A model generated the notes under the pieces. That model did no database searches and was not told the origin of the DNA. It worked only from the letters and a program-made list of their open reading frames with translations. The translations under genes and the position numbers were made by a program. Positions 8,321-15,844 of a DNA stretch of 64,000 nucleotides are shown here, piece after piece (the first letter of the stretch is position 1; every line of letters starts with the position of its first letter). Source of the stretch: Guptibacillus hwajinpoensis (GTDB lineage Bacteria; Bacillota; Bacilli; Bacillales; Guptibacillaceae); the NCBI RefSeq assembly GCF_005144865.1, contig NZ_SWFM01000001.1:744001-808000 (forward strand), in the 5' to 3' direction.

Positions 8321-8348
8321 AAAAAGCCGCTCCAAAAATGGAGCGGCT
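8321..8348 (-). terminator. Riboswitch-controlled intrinsic terminator
   Basis: On the minus strand a 10-bp stem AGCCGCTCCA/TGGAGCGGCT with a TTTT loop is followed by five T. It lies directly 3' of the TPP aptamer and ahead of tenA, so it is the expression platform for premature termination when TPP is bound. Confidence 0.88.
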
Positions 8349-8361
8349 ACAAGTGCACCCG

Positions 8362-8449
8362 TCTCCACTTTCCTCCGCTGGCGCTAACCAGATCAGGTTC
8401 AAAGGGTCCAGGCAATCCTGTCTCAGTCACGTGAATGACTCCCCTAGTG
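8362..8449 (-). promoter_or_regulatory. TPP (THI element) riboswitch aptamer
   Basis: The minus strand carries the conserved THI-box elements in order: CTAGGGGAG near 8445, CTGAGA near 8430, ACCCTTTGAACCTGATCTGG around 8389-8408, GTTAG, and the closing CAGCGGAGGAAAGTGG near 8365. This is the thiamine pyrophosphate aptamer that controls thiamine synthesis and transport genes. It governs tenA-ykoEDC. Confidence 0.95.
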
Positions 8450-8493
8450 GATATATAAAAGCATTTTTAAAATTCTTAATTATACATATTAAG

Positions 8494-9657
8494 CTACGCT
8501 TCTTTCACACCTTTGTCAACCATTATTGGAAGTTCGATCACAAAGGTTGTTTCTTTCCTGTTGGTTCTAACTGAGATCAAGCCTTCATGCTTTTCAATGA
8601 TTTGTTTACATACAGATAGACCAAGACCCGTTCCTAGCTTCTTTGTACTAATGAACGGTTGGAAGATGCTTTCAACAAGGTGAGATGGAATTTGTCGTCC
8701 ATTATTCGTTACTTCAATTACGATTCTACCTGGATTTTCTTTCGCTTTCATTTTAATTTTTCTATTCTTTGATCTACTTTCACTCAGCTCTTCTATCGAG
8801 TTAATCATAATATTGAGAATAACCTGTTTGATTTGTTCTTCAACTCCGAATAGAGGAATATCTGGCTCAATCGAGGTTTCTACTTCAATCTTGGATTCAA
8901 GCAGACGTGGATAAACTATCTCAATGGTGTACTCCAATAGACCGCTTAAATTGATAGACAGTGGCTTATCATCAATTGCTCGCATTTTCGAAAGGAAAAG
9001 AAACTGACTAACCTTTTCTTCAAGACTCTTCATTTCTCCATTAAGAATTTCAAAGTAATGCTTTCTGACTTGATTACTTTCTTCATAATCATCTTGAAGA
9101 AGCCTTAGAAAACCTTTGATAGAGGTTAAAGGATTACGAAATTCATGGGCAAAACTCGCACCTAATTGCCCAAGGATTGTCAGTCGATCACTGTGCATTT
9201 CCTGAATAAATTTGTTCTTATCTTGAATAATGCTATCTTTTAAGTTTGTGTACTCTGTAATCGAATGATACAAGTACGCATTAAAATAATTATTAATTAT
9301 TTCAAGTGCCCTCGAAAGTTCATTACGGTCAAACGAAGATTCATTTAGAACAGAAATGACTACCGACCGACCTGAGTTAATATTTGCGACAAATTCACCG
9401 ATATTAACGTTCGCTTGAATTCGTTCATTTGCGATTTTCTTTGTCAATTTTTTGATCCAGTTCTCGTCAGGATTGCGAATGTAATGTGAAATGAGTTCAA
9501 CCGTTCGCTTTCCATTTTTTATAACTTCTTTAAAATACGGATCGTCAGTAGACATCCTTGCAATCGCTAACCATTTCTCTACAATAATAGGCTGACTTGA
9601 TTCAAGAAATCCTGCAAGCTGTTCTTCAAATTGACAATCAACTCGATCACTACTCAT
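8494..9657 (-). CDS. Soluble orphan sensor histidine kinase
   Basis: A 387-residue kinase with no membrane segment. The N-terminal 150 residues are helical and resemble the RsbR/RsbRD-type N-terminal sensor fold (inference). The dimerisation/phosphoacceptor segment has His171 in SFAHEFRNPLTSIKG. The ATP-binding domain shows an N box (NIMINSIEEL), a short G1 region around VTNNGRQIPS, and G2 TGLGLSVCK. No response regulator gene is adjacent, as with phosphorelay kinases that feed Spo0F. ATG at 9657 has GAGGCG upstream. It reads away from the divergent dehydrogenase gene. Confidence 0.85.
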   Translation of the reverse strand: MSSDRVDCQFEEQLAGFLESSQPIIVEKWLAIARMSTDDPYFKEVIKNGKRTVELISHYIRNPDENWIKKLTKKIANERIQANVNIGEFVANINSGRSVVISVLNESSFDRNELSRALEIINNYFNAYLYHSITEYTNLKDSIIQDKNKFIQEMHSDRLTILGQLGASFAHEFRNPLTSIKGFLRLLQDDYEESNQVRKHYFEILNGEMKSLEEKVSQFLFLSKMRAIDDKPLSINLSGLLEYTIEIVYPRLLESKIEVETSIEPDIPLFGVEEQIKQVILNIMINSIEELSESRSKNRKIKMKAKENPGRIVIEVTNNGRQIPSHLVESIFQPFISTKKLGTGLGLSVCKQIIEKHEGLISVRTNRKETTFVIELPIMVDKGVKEA

Positions 9658-9739
9658 GACATTCGCCTCACAAACTACATTGGGATTGCTTTATTTTATC
9701 ATGTAACAAACTTGTCATCATTAACTTCATAAAATTTAT

Positions 9740-9764
9740 GTTTGAAACAGGTGTGAATTGGTAA
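9740..9764 (+). promoter_or_regulatory. Candidate sigma-B promoter
   Basis: GTTTGA (9740-9745), a 13-nt spacer, then TGGTAA (9759-9764) resembles the general-stress consensus GTTTAA-N12-15-GGGTAT with two substitutions. It lies 38 nt upstream of a dehydrogenase of a type often induced by general stress. Confidence 0.4.
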
Positions 9765-9801
9765 ATCCTTTCATATATAGCTAATTGAAAGGAGCAATCT
9801 T

Positions 9802-10671
9802 ATGCGTCCAGATTACAGACAAACAGATGGTCAACCAGCTCAACATCAGAACCACCAACCAGGTTCCGAGCAGGAAATGACCCCTCATCCAATCACGGAG
9901 AACAGCGATTATAAAGGTTCAGGCAAGTTAACGAACAAAGTAGCACTCATCACTGGAGGTGACAGTGGTATTGGTAAAGCAGCAGCAATTGCTTATGCCA
10001 AAGAAGGTGCGAAATTAGCGATCGTTTATCTTGACGAACATGAAGATGCGACAAATACAAAAAAACAAATTGAAACTGAAGGCGGAGAATGCCTTCTTCT
10101 GTCAGGTGATATTGGTAACGAAGAATTTTGTATAAGCGTCATTAATCAAGTCATCGAGCATTATGGACAGCTTGATATTCTAATTAACAATGCTGCCGAG
10201 CAACACCCAAAGCAAAGTCTAGAGGATATTACTGCCGAACAGTTAGAAAGAACCTTTCGGACAAATGTCTTTTCTATGTTCCATTTAACGAAGGCCGCTC
10301 TTCCACACCTTAAAAAAGGAAGTGCGATTATTAACACATCTTCTGTCACAGCTTATGAGGGAAATGAGCAGTTAATTGATTACTCGAGCACAAAAGGAGC
10401 GATTACAGCCTTCACTAGAAGTCTTGCGAAATCACTTGTTGGAAAAGGGATTAGAGTGAACAGCGTAGCACCTGGACCAATCTGGACTCCACTTATTCCA
10501 TCGACTTTTTCTGCAGATAAAGTGAAGAACTTTGGAACAAATACACCGATGGCAAGACCTGGTCAGCCCGTAGAATTGGCTGCAGCTTATGTACTTCTAG
10601 GTTCAGATGATTCTTCTTACATGACAGGCCAAACCATTCATATCAATGGCGGACAATTTTTATCAACCTAA
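9802..10671 (+). CDS. SDR family oxidoreductase, general-stress type (YhdF/YhxC-like)
   Basis: A 289-residue short-chain dehydrogenase with a 45-residue polar, Gln/Pro/His-rich N-terminal extension typical of the YhdF/YhxC/YdaD subgroup. The cofactor loop is TGGDSGIG (about residues 52-59). NNAA stabilises the central sheet, and the catalytic triad is Ser, Tyr and Lys in NTSS and YSSTK. NAD(P)H-dependent reduction of a carbonyl is expected; the substrate is unknown. A sigma-B-like promoter and a GAAAGGAGC ribosome binding site precede it, and a terminator follows. Confidence 0.87.
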   Translation: MRPDYRQTDGQPAQHQNHQPGSEQEMTPHPITENSDYKGSGKLTNKVALITGGDSGIGKAAAIAYAKEGAKLAIVYLDEHEDATNTKKQIETEGGECLLLSGDIGNEEFCISVINQVIEHYGQLDILINNAAEQHPKQSLEDITAEQLERTFRTNVFSMFHLTKAALPHLKKGSAIINTSSVTAYEGNEQLIDYSSTKGAITAFTRSLAKSLVGKGIRVNSVAPGPIWTPLIPSTFSADKVKNFGTNTPMARPGQPVELAAAYVLLGSDDSSYMTGQTIHINGGQFLST

Positions 10672-10692
10672 AACCTCCTTTCTAGGAGGTTT
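10671..10692 (+). terminator. Intrinsic terminator after the SDR gene
   Basis: Stem AAACCTCCT (10671-10679) and AGGAGGTTT (10684-10692) with a TTCT loop, followed by further T. It overlaps the stop codon. Confidence 0.85.
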
Positions 10693-10783
10693 TTTCTTTG
10701 TTACACACCCTTCTTAGGAAGAGACTTACAGTTATTGAATCCAAATTTAGTGAGAAACTAAACAAAAAGAAAGGATGATGACA

Positions 10784-11611
10784 ATGCATACAATGTGGAA
10801 GGGAGCGATTAGTTTTGGGCTAGTTAATATTCCCGTTAAGCTCTATGCAGCAACTGAGGATAAGGATATTAAGATGCGTTATCTTCATCAAGACTGTCAT
10901 ACACCAATTAAGTATGAGAAACAATGTCCTAATTGTGATCGCGAAATTGAATCTGAGGAAATTGTTCGTGGGTATGAATACGAAGAAGGTAAATATGTCA
11001 TTATGGAAAAAGATGAAATTGAAGCTCTGGCTCACGAAAAAAGCAAGTCTGTTGAAATTGTAGATTTTATTGAATTAGCCGATGTTGATCCTGTTTACTT
11101 TAACAGGTCCTATTTTATTGGTCCAAATGATAATGGCAGTAAACCTTATATGCTTCTTAAACAAGCGATGGAAGAGTCAGGAAGGATTGGCATTGCAAAA
11201 ATTACGATTCGTTCTAAACAGCATTTAGCCGCTGTTCGTGTCTATGGTAAAGGTCTCATGTTAGAAACAATGTATTTTCCAGATGAAGTAAGGACGATTG
11301 ACAATGTTCCTGATTTACCAGAAGAACTTGAAGTGAGCGAGAAGGAGAAGAAATTAGCGAGACAATTAATTGAACAGCTAACCACAGAATTTGAACCGTC
11401 CAACTACAAAGATGAGCGACGAGAAGCTATGCTTGCTTTAATTGAAAGTAAAATATCGGGAGACGAAATTAAAGTTGTTGAAGAAAAGCCGAAGAAGAAT
11501 GTTGCTGATCTAATGGATGCTCTTCAAGCAAGTCTCGATTCCTCCCCACCTAAATCAGCTCCAAAGAAAAAGAAAAAGGCAACGTCTAAAAAGAAGAAAG
11601 TCGCAAAATGA
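10784..11611 (+). CDS. ku: NHEJ end-binding protein Ku
   Basis: A 275-residue bacterial Ku. It opens MHTMWKGAISFGLVNIPVKLY, the conserved first strand of the Ku core, and has the HQDCHTPIKY...CPNCDREI segment. A lysine-rich C-terminal tail (PKKKKKATSKKKKVAK) is the type of extension known to bind DNA and help recruit LigD. The homodimer threads onto double-strand ends in non-homologous end joining. ATGs at 10775 and 10778 overlap the AAAGGA ribosome binding site, so ATG at 10784 is preferred. Its stop codon overlaps the start of the ligase gene (ATGA at 11608). Confidence 0.93.
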   Translation: MHTMWKGAISFGLVNIPVKLYAATEDKDIKMRYLHQDCHTPIKYEKQCPNCDREIESEEIVRGYEYEEGKYVIMEKDEIEALAHEKSKSVEIVDFIELADVDPVYFNRSYFIGPNDNGSKPYMLLKQAMEESGRIGIAKITIRSKQHLAAVRVYGKGLMLETMYFPDEVRTIDNVPDLPEELEVSEKEKKLARQLIEQLTTEFEPSNYKDERREAMLALIESKISGDEIKVVEEKPKKNVADLMDALQASLDSSPPKSAPKKKKKATSKKKKVAK

Positions 11612-12513
11612 GCAACCAAATGCTTCCTATGATTCCTACGCTTTCCCACTCGTTTCCAACTAACGAGGATAATTGGATATATGAAGTGAAATATGATGGA
11701 TATCGTGCCATTCTAGCATGGGATGGACAAGCTCTATGCCTAACGAGTCGTAACGGTCATAATTTAAACAGTCGGTTCCCTACATTACATGACAATTTAT
11801 CCTCCATCCTTATGAATCAGGAGATTAATCCATGTATCATAGACGGAGAAATTTGTATTCTTACTAATAACTACAGAGCTGATTTTGAATCACTTCATAA
11901 ACGGAAAGAAAAAAACATATCATTCATAGGTTTCGATCTCCTAAAAAAAGGTGAAGCGCTCCTAACATCCTCTCCTTTACTAGCCAGGAAGAAAGAGCTA
12001 CGTCATCTCTTAGAAAACGTCTCTGATCAAAATGTCCTAATTGAGATCGCCTTTTCTCCCACTGCACAATACCTCTTTGAACTAGTTAGTAATCATAATG
12101 GCGAAGGTGTCGTTTGCAAAAAGACAGATAGCTTATATAGAGTAGGAAAAAGAACGCGTAACTGGCTTAAAGTAAAAAATTGGAAAATCGCCTTTGTCTT
12201 CCTTTACGCTTACGAAAAAGCCAATGGCTATTTCTATACAGGAGTTAAACGCGAAGGAGAAATTTATGAGATTGGTCATTTCTCACATGGTCTTTCTTCT
12301 GAAGAAAGAGAAGCATTACTTGAAGTGATAAAACGGAATAAAACGAAAGAAACGAATGGATTTATATATGTTCAACCGAGGATTGTGTTGGAACTGGAAT
12401 ATTTGGATCTCTACAACGAGAAATTAAGACAACCTCGCTTTAAGCAATTCTGTTTCCAAACTTCCTGGGAGGTATGTACGTGGGACACCATACAATCATC
12501 GTTAATGACATAG
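11608..12513 (+). CDS. ligD: LigD ligase domain as a separate protein (ATP-dependent DNA ligase)
   Basis: A 301-residue ATP-dependent DNA ligase matching the N-terminal half of the Bacillus-type LigD. Motif I is EVKYDGYR with the lysine that is adenylated. Motif III is FIGFDLL, motif IV GEGVVCKK and motif V WLKVKNW. An OB-fold domain fills about residues 195-295. It seals nicks at ends held by Ku. In B. subtilis the same chain continues into a polymerase domain. Here it stops at 12513 and the polymerase domain is a second overlapping frame. Start codon overlaps the ku stop. Confidence 0.88.
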   Translation: MSNQMLPMIPTLSHSFPTNEDNWIYEVKYDGYRAILAWDGQALCLTSRNGHNLNSRFPTLHDNLSSILMNQEINPCIIDGEICILTNNYRADFESLHKRKEKNISFIGFDLLKKGEALLTSSPLLARKKELRHLLENVSDQNVLIEIAFSPTAQYLFELVSNHNGEGVVCKKTDSLYRVGKRTRNWLKVKNWKIAFVFLYAYEKANGYFYTGVKREGEIYEIGHFSHGLSSEEREALLEVIKRNKTKETNGFIYVQPRIVLELEYLDLYNEKLRQPRFKQFCFQTSWEVCTWDTIQSSLMT

Positions 12514-13373
12514 AGGTAGGAATAACCAATCCAGATAAAATGCTCTGGCCTTCTATTACAAAAGCAGAGTATCTTACCTATCTATCGACTATTGCACCAC
12601 TAATGCTGCCTGGATTGCACAATAAACCGTTAACTGTCATTCGTTTTCCTGACGGCGTAGATGGAGAAGCATTCTATCAGCGGAATTGTCCTGACTATGC
12701 GCCCGATTATATTCAAACTGTTCAATATGAGGACCACAATCAAATTGTATGTTCTGATCTTCAAACGCTTCTCTGGCTCGGCAACCAAGCAGCCATTGAG
12801 TTCCATGTGCCGTTTTCCACATATGACACTGAAAAGCCATCCGAAATTGTTTTTGATCTCGATCCACCTTCGAAACATGATTTTCATTTGGCCATTAAAG
12901 CCGCTCAGCAAATAAAAACGATTCTAGATCAGCTTCAATTGATTGGGTTTATTAAGCTTTCAGGGAATAAGGGCATTCAAATTCATATCCCGCTTCCATA
13001 CAAAACCTATTCCTATGATCAAACAAAACGTTTCACTCGTTTTATTGCGAATTACTTAACTGAAGTAGATCCAGACTCCTTTACAACAGAGCGACTGAAA
13101 GAAAAAAGGAAAGGACGTCTTTATATAGATTATGTGCAGCATGCAGCAGGAAAAACGATCATTGCCCCATTTTCAGCACGAGGTAACACAGAAGGCCTGA
13201 TAGCAGCACCAATCGAATGGGATGAGCTCACCTCAACTCTAACACCAAAAGATTATACGATGAAAGACGTAAGTAAACGTACGATAAATCCCTTTTCAGA
13301 ATTCGATGTAGTACGTCACAAACAACCCTTTAAACCAATTCTTGATTGGCTAACTACAAATAAAACAGAGTAA
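12480..13373 (+). CDS. LigD polymerase/primase domain as a separate protein
   Basis: A 297-residue protein matching the PolDom (archaeo-eukaryotic primase fold) of LigD. Metal-binding aspartates sit in VFDLDPP. SGNKGIQIHIPL is the conserved nucleotide-binding segment, and GKTIIAPFSARG closes the core. It fills gaps and adds (ribo)nucleotides at breaks during NHEJ. The frame opens at ATG 12474, but that lies 1 nt after GGGAGG (12467-12472). GTG at 12480 is 7 nt from it and is the better start. It overlaps the ligase gene by 34-40 nt in the -1 frame. No phosphoesterase domain is present. Confidence 0.85.
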   Translation: MGHHTIIVNDIEVGITNPDKMLWPSITKAEYLTYLSTIAPLMLPGLHNKPLTVIRFPDGVDGEAFYQRNCPDYAPDYIQTVQYEDHNQIVCSDLQTLLWLGNQAAIEFHVPFSTYDTEKPSEIVFDLDPPSKHDFHLAIKAAQQIKTILDQLQLIGFIKLSGNKGIQIHIPLPYKTYSYDQTKRFTRFIANYLTEVDPDSFTTERLKEKRKGRLYIDYVQHAAGKTIIAPFSARGNTEGLIAAPIEWDELTSTLTPKDYTMKDVSKRTINPFSEFDVVRHKQPFKPILDWLTTNKTE

Positions 13374-13375
13374 AC

Positions 13376-13403
13376 AAATAGCCACCCCGAAGGATGGCTA
13401 TTT
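13376..13403. terminator. Bidirectional terminator between NHEJ genes and malR-like gene
   Basis: Inverted repeat AAATAGCCAcCC/GGaTGGCTATTT with one mismatch and a CGAA-type loop. It serves the polymerase-domain gene on the plus strand and overlaps the end of the LacI-type gene on the minus strand. Confidence 0.75.
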
Positions 13404-14444
13404 AACATTCTCTATTCCATTTTCAGTAAGTGTTCTCACAGTCCAGCGTTCAACTACGTTATGAGGAACACAAACCCGTTTATTTTCTGCATCAGGATCT
13501 GCAATTTTCTCAAGTAAACAATTGACTGCCTCATAACCAAGCTGAAAGATGTTAATGTCAACAGACGTTAAAGGTGGGCTTGCGTATTCTGCTAACATCA
13601 CATTATTGAAGCTAATGATTGAAACATCTTCAGGTACTGAAAGCCCCATCTCATCAAGCTTACTCATAATGCCAAGCGCCATTAAATCATCCACTACGAC
13701 AAGAGCTGTCGGAGGCTTTGGAAGAGAAAACAATTCCATTACAGCTTCTTGACCCCCTTCTTTAAGAAACTCCTCATGCACAACATAATCATCATTATGA
13801 GGGATTCCCGCTTCACGAAGTGCTTTCTCATACCCACTCAAACGGTCTACGGTAACAACAAGATCCAAATTACCACCAACGAATGCAATACACTCGTGAC
13901 CTTTACTGATAAAATGCTCCGTTACATCTTTCGCCGCTCTGTAATTGTCATTATCTACATGGGTAATCGTATCCGGAAGAGCGAACGGCTTACCAATCAC
14001 TGTGAAAGGGAAATTTTGCTCTTGAAGAAACTTCATAATTTTATCGTCGATTCGAGAGTAAAGCATTACAATCCCATCAACCCTTCTACCATGTACCATC
14101 CCCATAACACCTTCTAATATGTCCTCTTCCTTCGATCCCGTTGACATATAGATGGTAAATTCTTTCTCATGCGCTTTCGTGCTAATTCCACGAAGCACCT
14201 CTGGAAAGAATGGATTTTGAAAAACTTTATCGGCCGAACTAGGCATCACAAGCCCAATTGTTTGTGTGCTCTTATTTGCTAAACTCCGTGCATTATAGTT
14301 CGGGTGATAACCGAGATACTCCATCGCTTCTCTGACCCGTCTCTTTGTTTGTTCACTAATACGTGGATTGTTCGCAATAACACGGGATACTGTTGAGGGT
14401 GCAACATTTGCGAGTTTTGCCACGTCTTTAATCGTTACCGCCAT
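13398..14444 (-). CDS. LacI family transcriptional regulator, MalR-like
   Basis: A 348-residue LacI/GalR regulator. The N-terminal helix-turn-helix is TIKDVAKLANVAPSTVSRVI with the hinge-helix ARSLANKST, followed by the periplasmic-binding-type effector domain (about residues 60-340). Position beside mdxEFG and the GH13 gene, and the presence of three TGCAANCGNTTGCA-type sites in the divergent control region, make it the likely maltose/maltodextrin repressor. It is transcribed in the same direction as mdxEFG but from its own position about 550 bp downstream, separated by repeats. Confidence 0.88.
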   Translation of the reverse strand: MAVTIKDVAKLANVAPSTVSRVIANNPRISEQTKRRVREAMEYLGYHPNYNARSLANKSTQTIGLVMPSSADKVFQNPFFPEVLRGISTKAHEKEFTIYMSTGSKEEDILEGVMGMVHGRRVDGIVMLYSRIDDKIMKFLQEQNFPFTVIGKPFALPDTITHVDNDNYRAAKDVTEHFISKGHECIAFVGGNLDLVVTVDRLSGYEKALREAGIPHNDDYVVHEEFLKEGGQEAVMELFSLPKPPTALVVVDDLMALGIMSKLDEMGLSVPEDVSIISFNNVMLAEYASPPLTSVDINIFQLGYEAVNCLLEKIADPDAENKRVCVPHNVVERWTVRTLTENGIENVK

Positions 14445-14510
14445 TTGGACCCCTCCTATCTTACACTTTCTAATGCTCTAACATATTAACAGCCTTAAGT
14501 CATAATTTCT

Positions 14511-14627
14511 AAAGTCTTTTTTCGTAGGCATTGTTGCACTTAGATAAGTGGTTAATTTCCTCTCCAATTAGAGAAGTGTGGTTTTCTATACAAAAATCTT
14601 CAAAAGCAACAATCTTTTAAAAAGGCT
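14511..14627 (+). repeat. Intergenic element, empty form (no GC core)
   Basis: About 117 bp: CTTTTTTCGTAGGCATTG at the left, a single TTTCCTCTCCAATTAG junction in the middle, and AAGCAACAATCTTTTAAAAAGGCTC at the right. It matches the outer parts of the copy that follows, without the GC-rich core, and shares its right end with that copy's left end. Confidence 0.7.
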
Positions 14628-14850
14628 CTTTTCGTATACATAGTGGCTGAAAGAGTAGGTCAATTTCCGCTCCAGAATGCTCGCTTTCCGCGGGGCGGGC
14701 GGTGAGCCTCCTCGTCGCTAACGCTCCTGCGGGGTCTCACCTGTCCCGCTAGTCCCGCAGGAGTCGAGCATTCTTCCGCTACAATTAGCGAAGTCAGGTT
14801 CTTTTAAGAAAATTCTTTCAAAACAACAATCTTTTAGAAAAGAAGCTTTC
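14621..14850 (+). repeat. Nested intergenic element with GC-rich core, copy 1
   Basis: The outer element runs from AAAAGGCTCTTTTCG to TTTTAGAAAAGAAGC. At 14675-14773 it carries a 99-bp GC-rich core with inverted ends GAATGCTCG/CGAGCATTC. The core is flanked by TTCCGCTCCA (14665-14674) and TTCCGCTACA (14774-14783). The core contrasts sharply with the AT-rich flanks. No ORF of note. Together with the preceding empty copy it fills most of the gap between mdxG and the regulator gene. Confidence 0.8.
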
Positions 14851-14935
14851 TAACATAAGTCTGAGCGCCTCTTTCCCTATAATGAGCCACAATGTTTAAT
14901 TGTAAACGATCTCATTTCAGAATGATATAACATAT

Positions 14936-14987
14936 AAAAAGGAGAAAGAAGTAACAAGAGTTGCTTCCCTCTTTATCTTCTTTCTCC
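14936..14987 (-). terminator. Terminator of the mdxEFG operon
   Basis: On the minus strand GGAGAAAGAAG (14977-14987) pairs with CTTCTTTCTCC (14941-14951) and a run of five T follows (14940-14936). The long loop holds a second short helix. Confidence 0.75.
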
Positions 14988-15000
14988 ATTCATCAAAATT

Positions 15001-15843
15001 TTATCCCTTCGTTCCTCCAGCAGTTAAGCCAGAAATAAAGAAGCGCTGTAGCGATAAGAAAAGAATAGAAATTGGTATTGCGATAAGAACGGATCCCGCA
15101 GCAAACGTTGTAAATTCATTACCGAACTGATCAGAAATCATTTTATACAAACCTACAGCAAGTGTGAATTTCTCTTCACTTCTTAAAATAACTTGTGCAA
15201 GAATGAAGTCAGTAAATGGTGTGATAAAGCTAAATAATGCCACTACTGCAAGTATTGGTTTTGCAAGCGGCAAGATAATTTGCCAGAAGATACGGAAATG
15301 TCCCGCTCCATCAATTCGAGCTGATTCATCAAGCTCTTTCGGAATCGTATCAAAATACCCTTTCGCAAGCCATGTATTCATCGGCAGTAAGCCACCAGCA
15401 TACACAAGAATTAAAGCGAAGTGTGTATCTAATAACTTAGTAACATAGGCAAGCACATAAATAGCAATAAGTGCTGCAAAGTTAGGAATCATTTGAAGGA
15501 TAAGAAATGTCATTAATCCATTTTTACGACCAACGAAACGGTATCGTGAGAAAGCATAAGCCATACAAGAGATCATGGCTACTGCAATCACCATTGTAAT
15601 AATGCATATCTTAAGCGTGTTCCAATACCAGAGAAGGTAGTCACTTTCCGCTGTATTAAATAGTGATTTATAGTGATCAAGCGTTGCATCTTTTGGAATA
15701 ATCGATGAACCTGATAAACTATCTCCTGGATTAAATGATGAGCCGATAATCCATAAGACAGGGTATAAAATAATGACACATGCGATCGCAATCGCCACAT
15801 AGGACAAGGTTAAACGGACTATTTTCTGCATTTTTGGACTCAT
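15001..15843 (-). CDS. mdxG: Maltodextrin ABC transporter permease MdxG/MalG
   Basis: A 280-residue inner-membrane permease with six hydrophobic segments. The EAA loop ELDESARIDGAGHFRIFWQIILPL contacts the ATPase. It pairs with MdxF to form the maltodextrin channel. The ATPase is not encoded here. In bacilli a shared multi-sugar ATPase (MsmX) usually serves such systems, so its absence is expected. The start is 1 nt after the mdxF stop, so the two are translationally linked. Confidence 0.88.
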   Translation of the reverse strand: MSPKMQKIVRLTLSYVAIAIACVIILYPVLWIIGSSFNPGDSLSGSSIIPKDATLDHYKSLFNTAESDYLLWYWNTLKICIITMVIAVAMISCMAYAFSRYRFVGRKNGLMTFLILQMIPNFAALIAIYVLAYVTKLLDTHFALILVYAGGLLPMNTWLAKGYFDTIPKELDESARIDGAGHFRIFWQIILPLAKPILAVVALFSFITPFTDFILAQVILRSEEKFTLAVGLYKMISDQFGNEFTTFAAGSVLIAIPISILFLSLQRFFISGLTAGGTKG

Positions 15844-15844
15844 A

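Noticed and set aside
8225-8574. Plus-strand frames over the TPP riboswitch
   Set aside because: The region is fully explained by the aptamer and terminator on the minus strand.
11608-13373. Ligase and polymerase frames as a simple inactivating frameshift
   Set aside because: Both frames keep all motifs, break exactly at the domain linker, and the second has a well-spaced GGGAGG. Not excluded, but less likely than a functional split.
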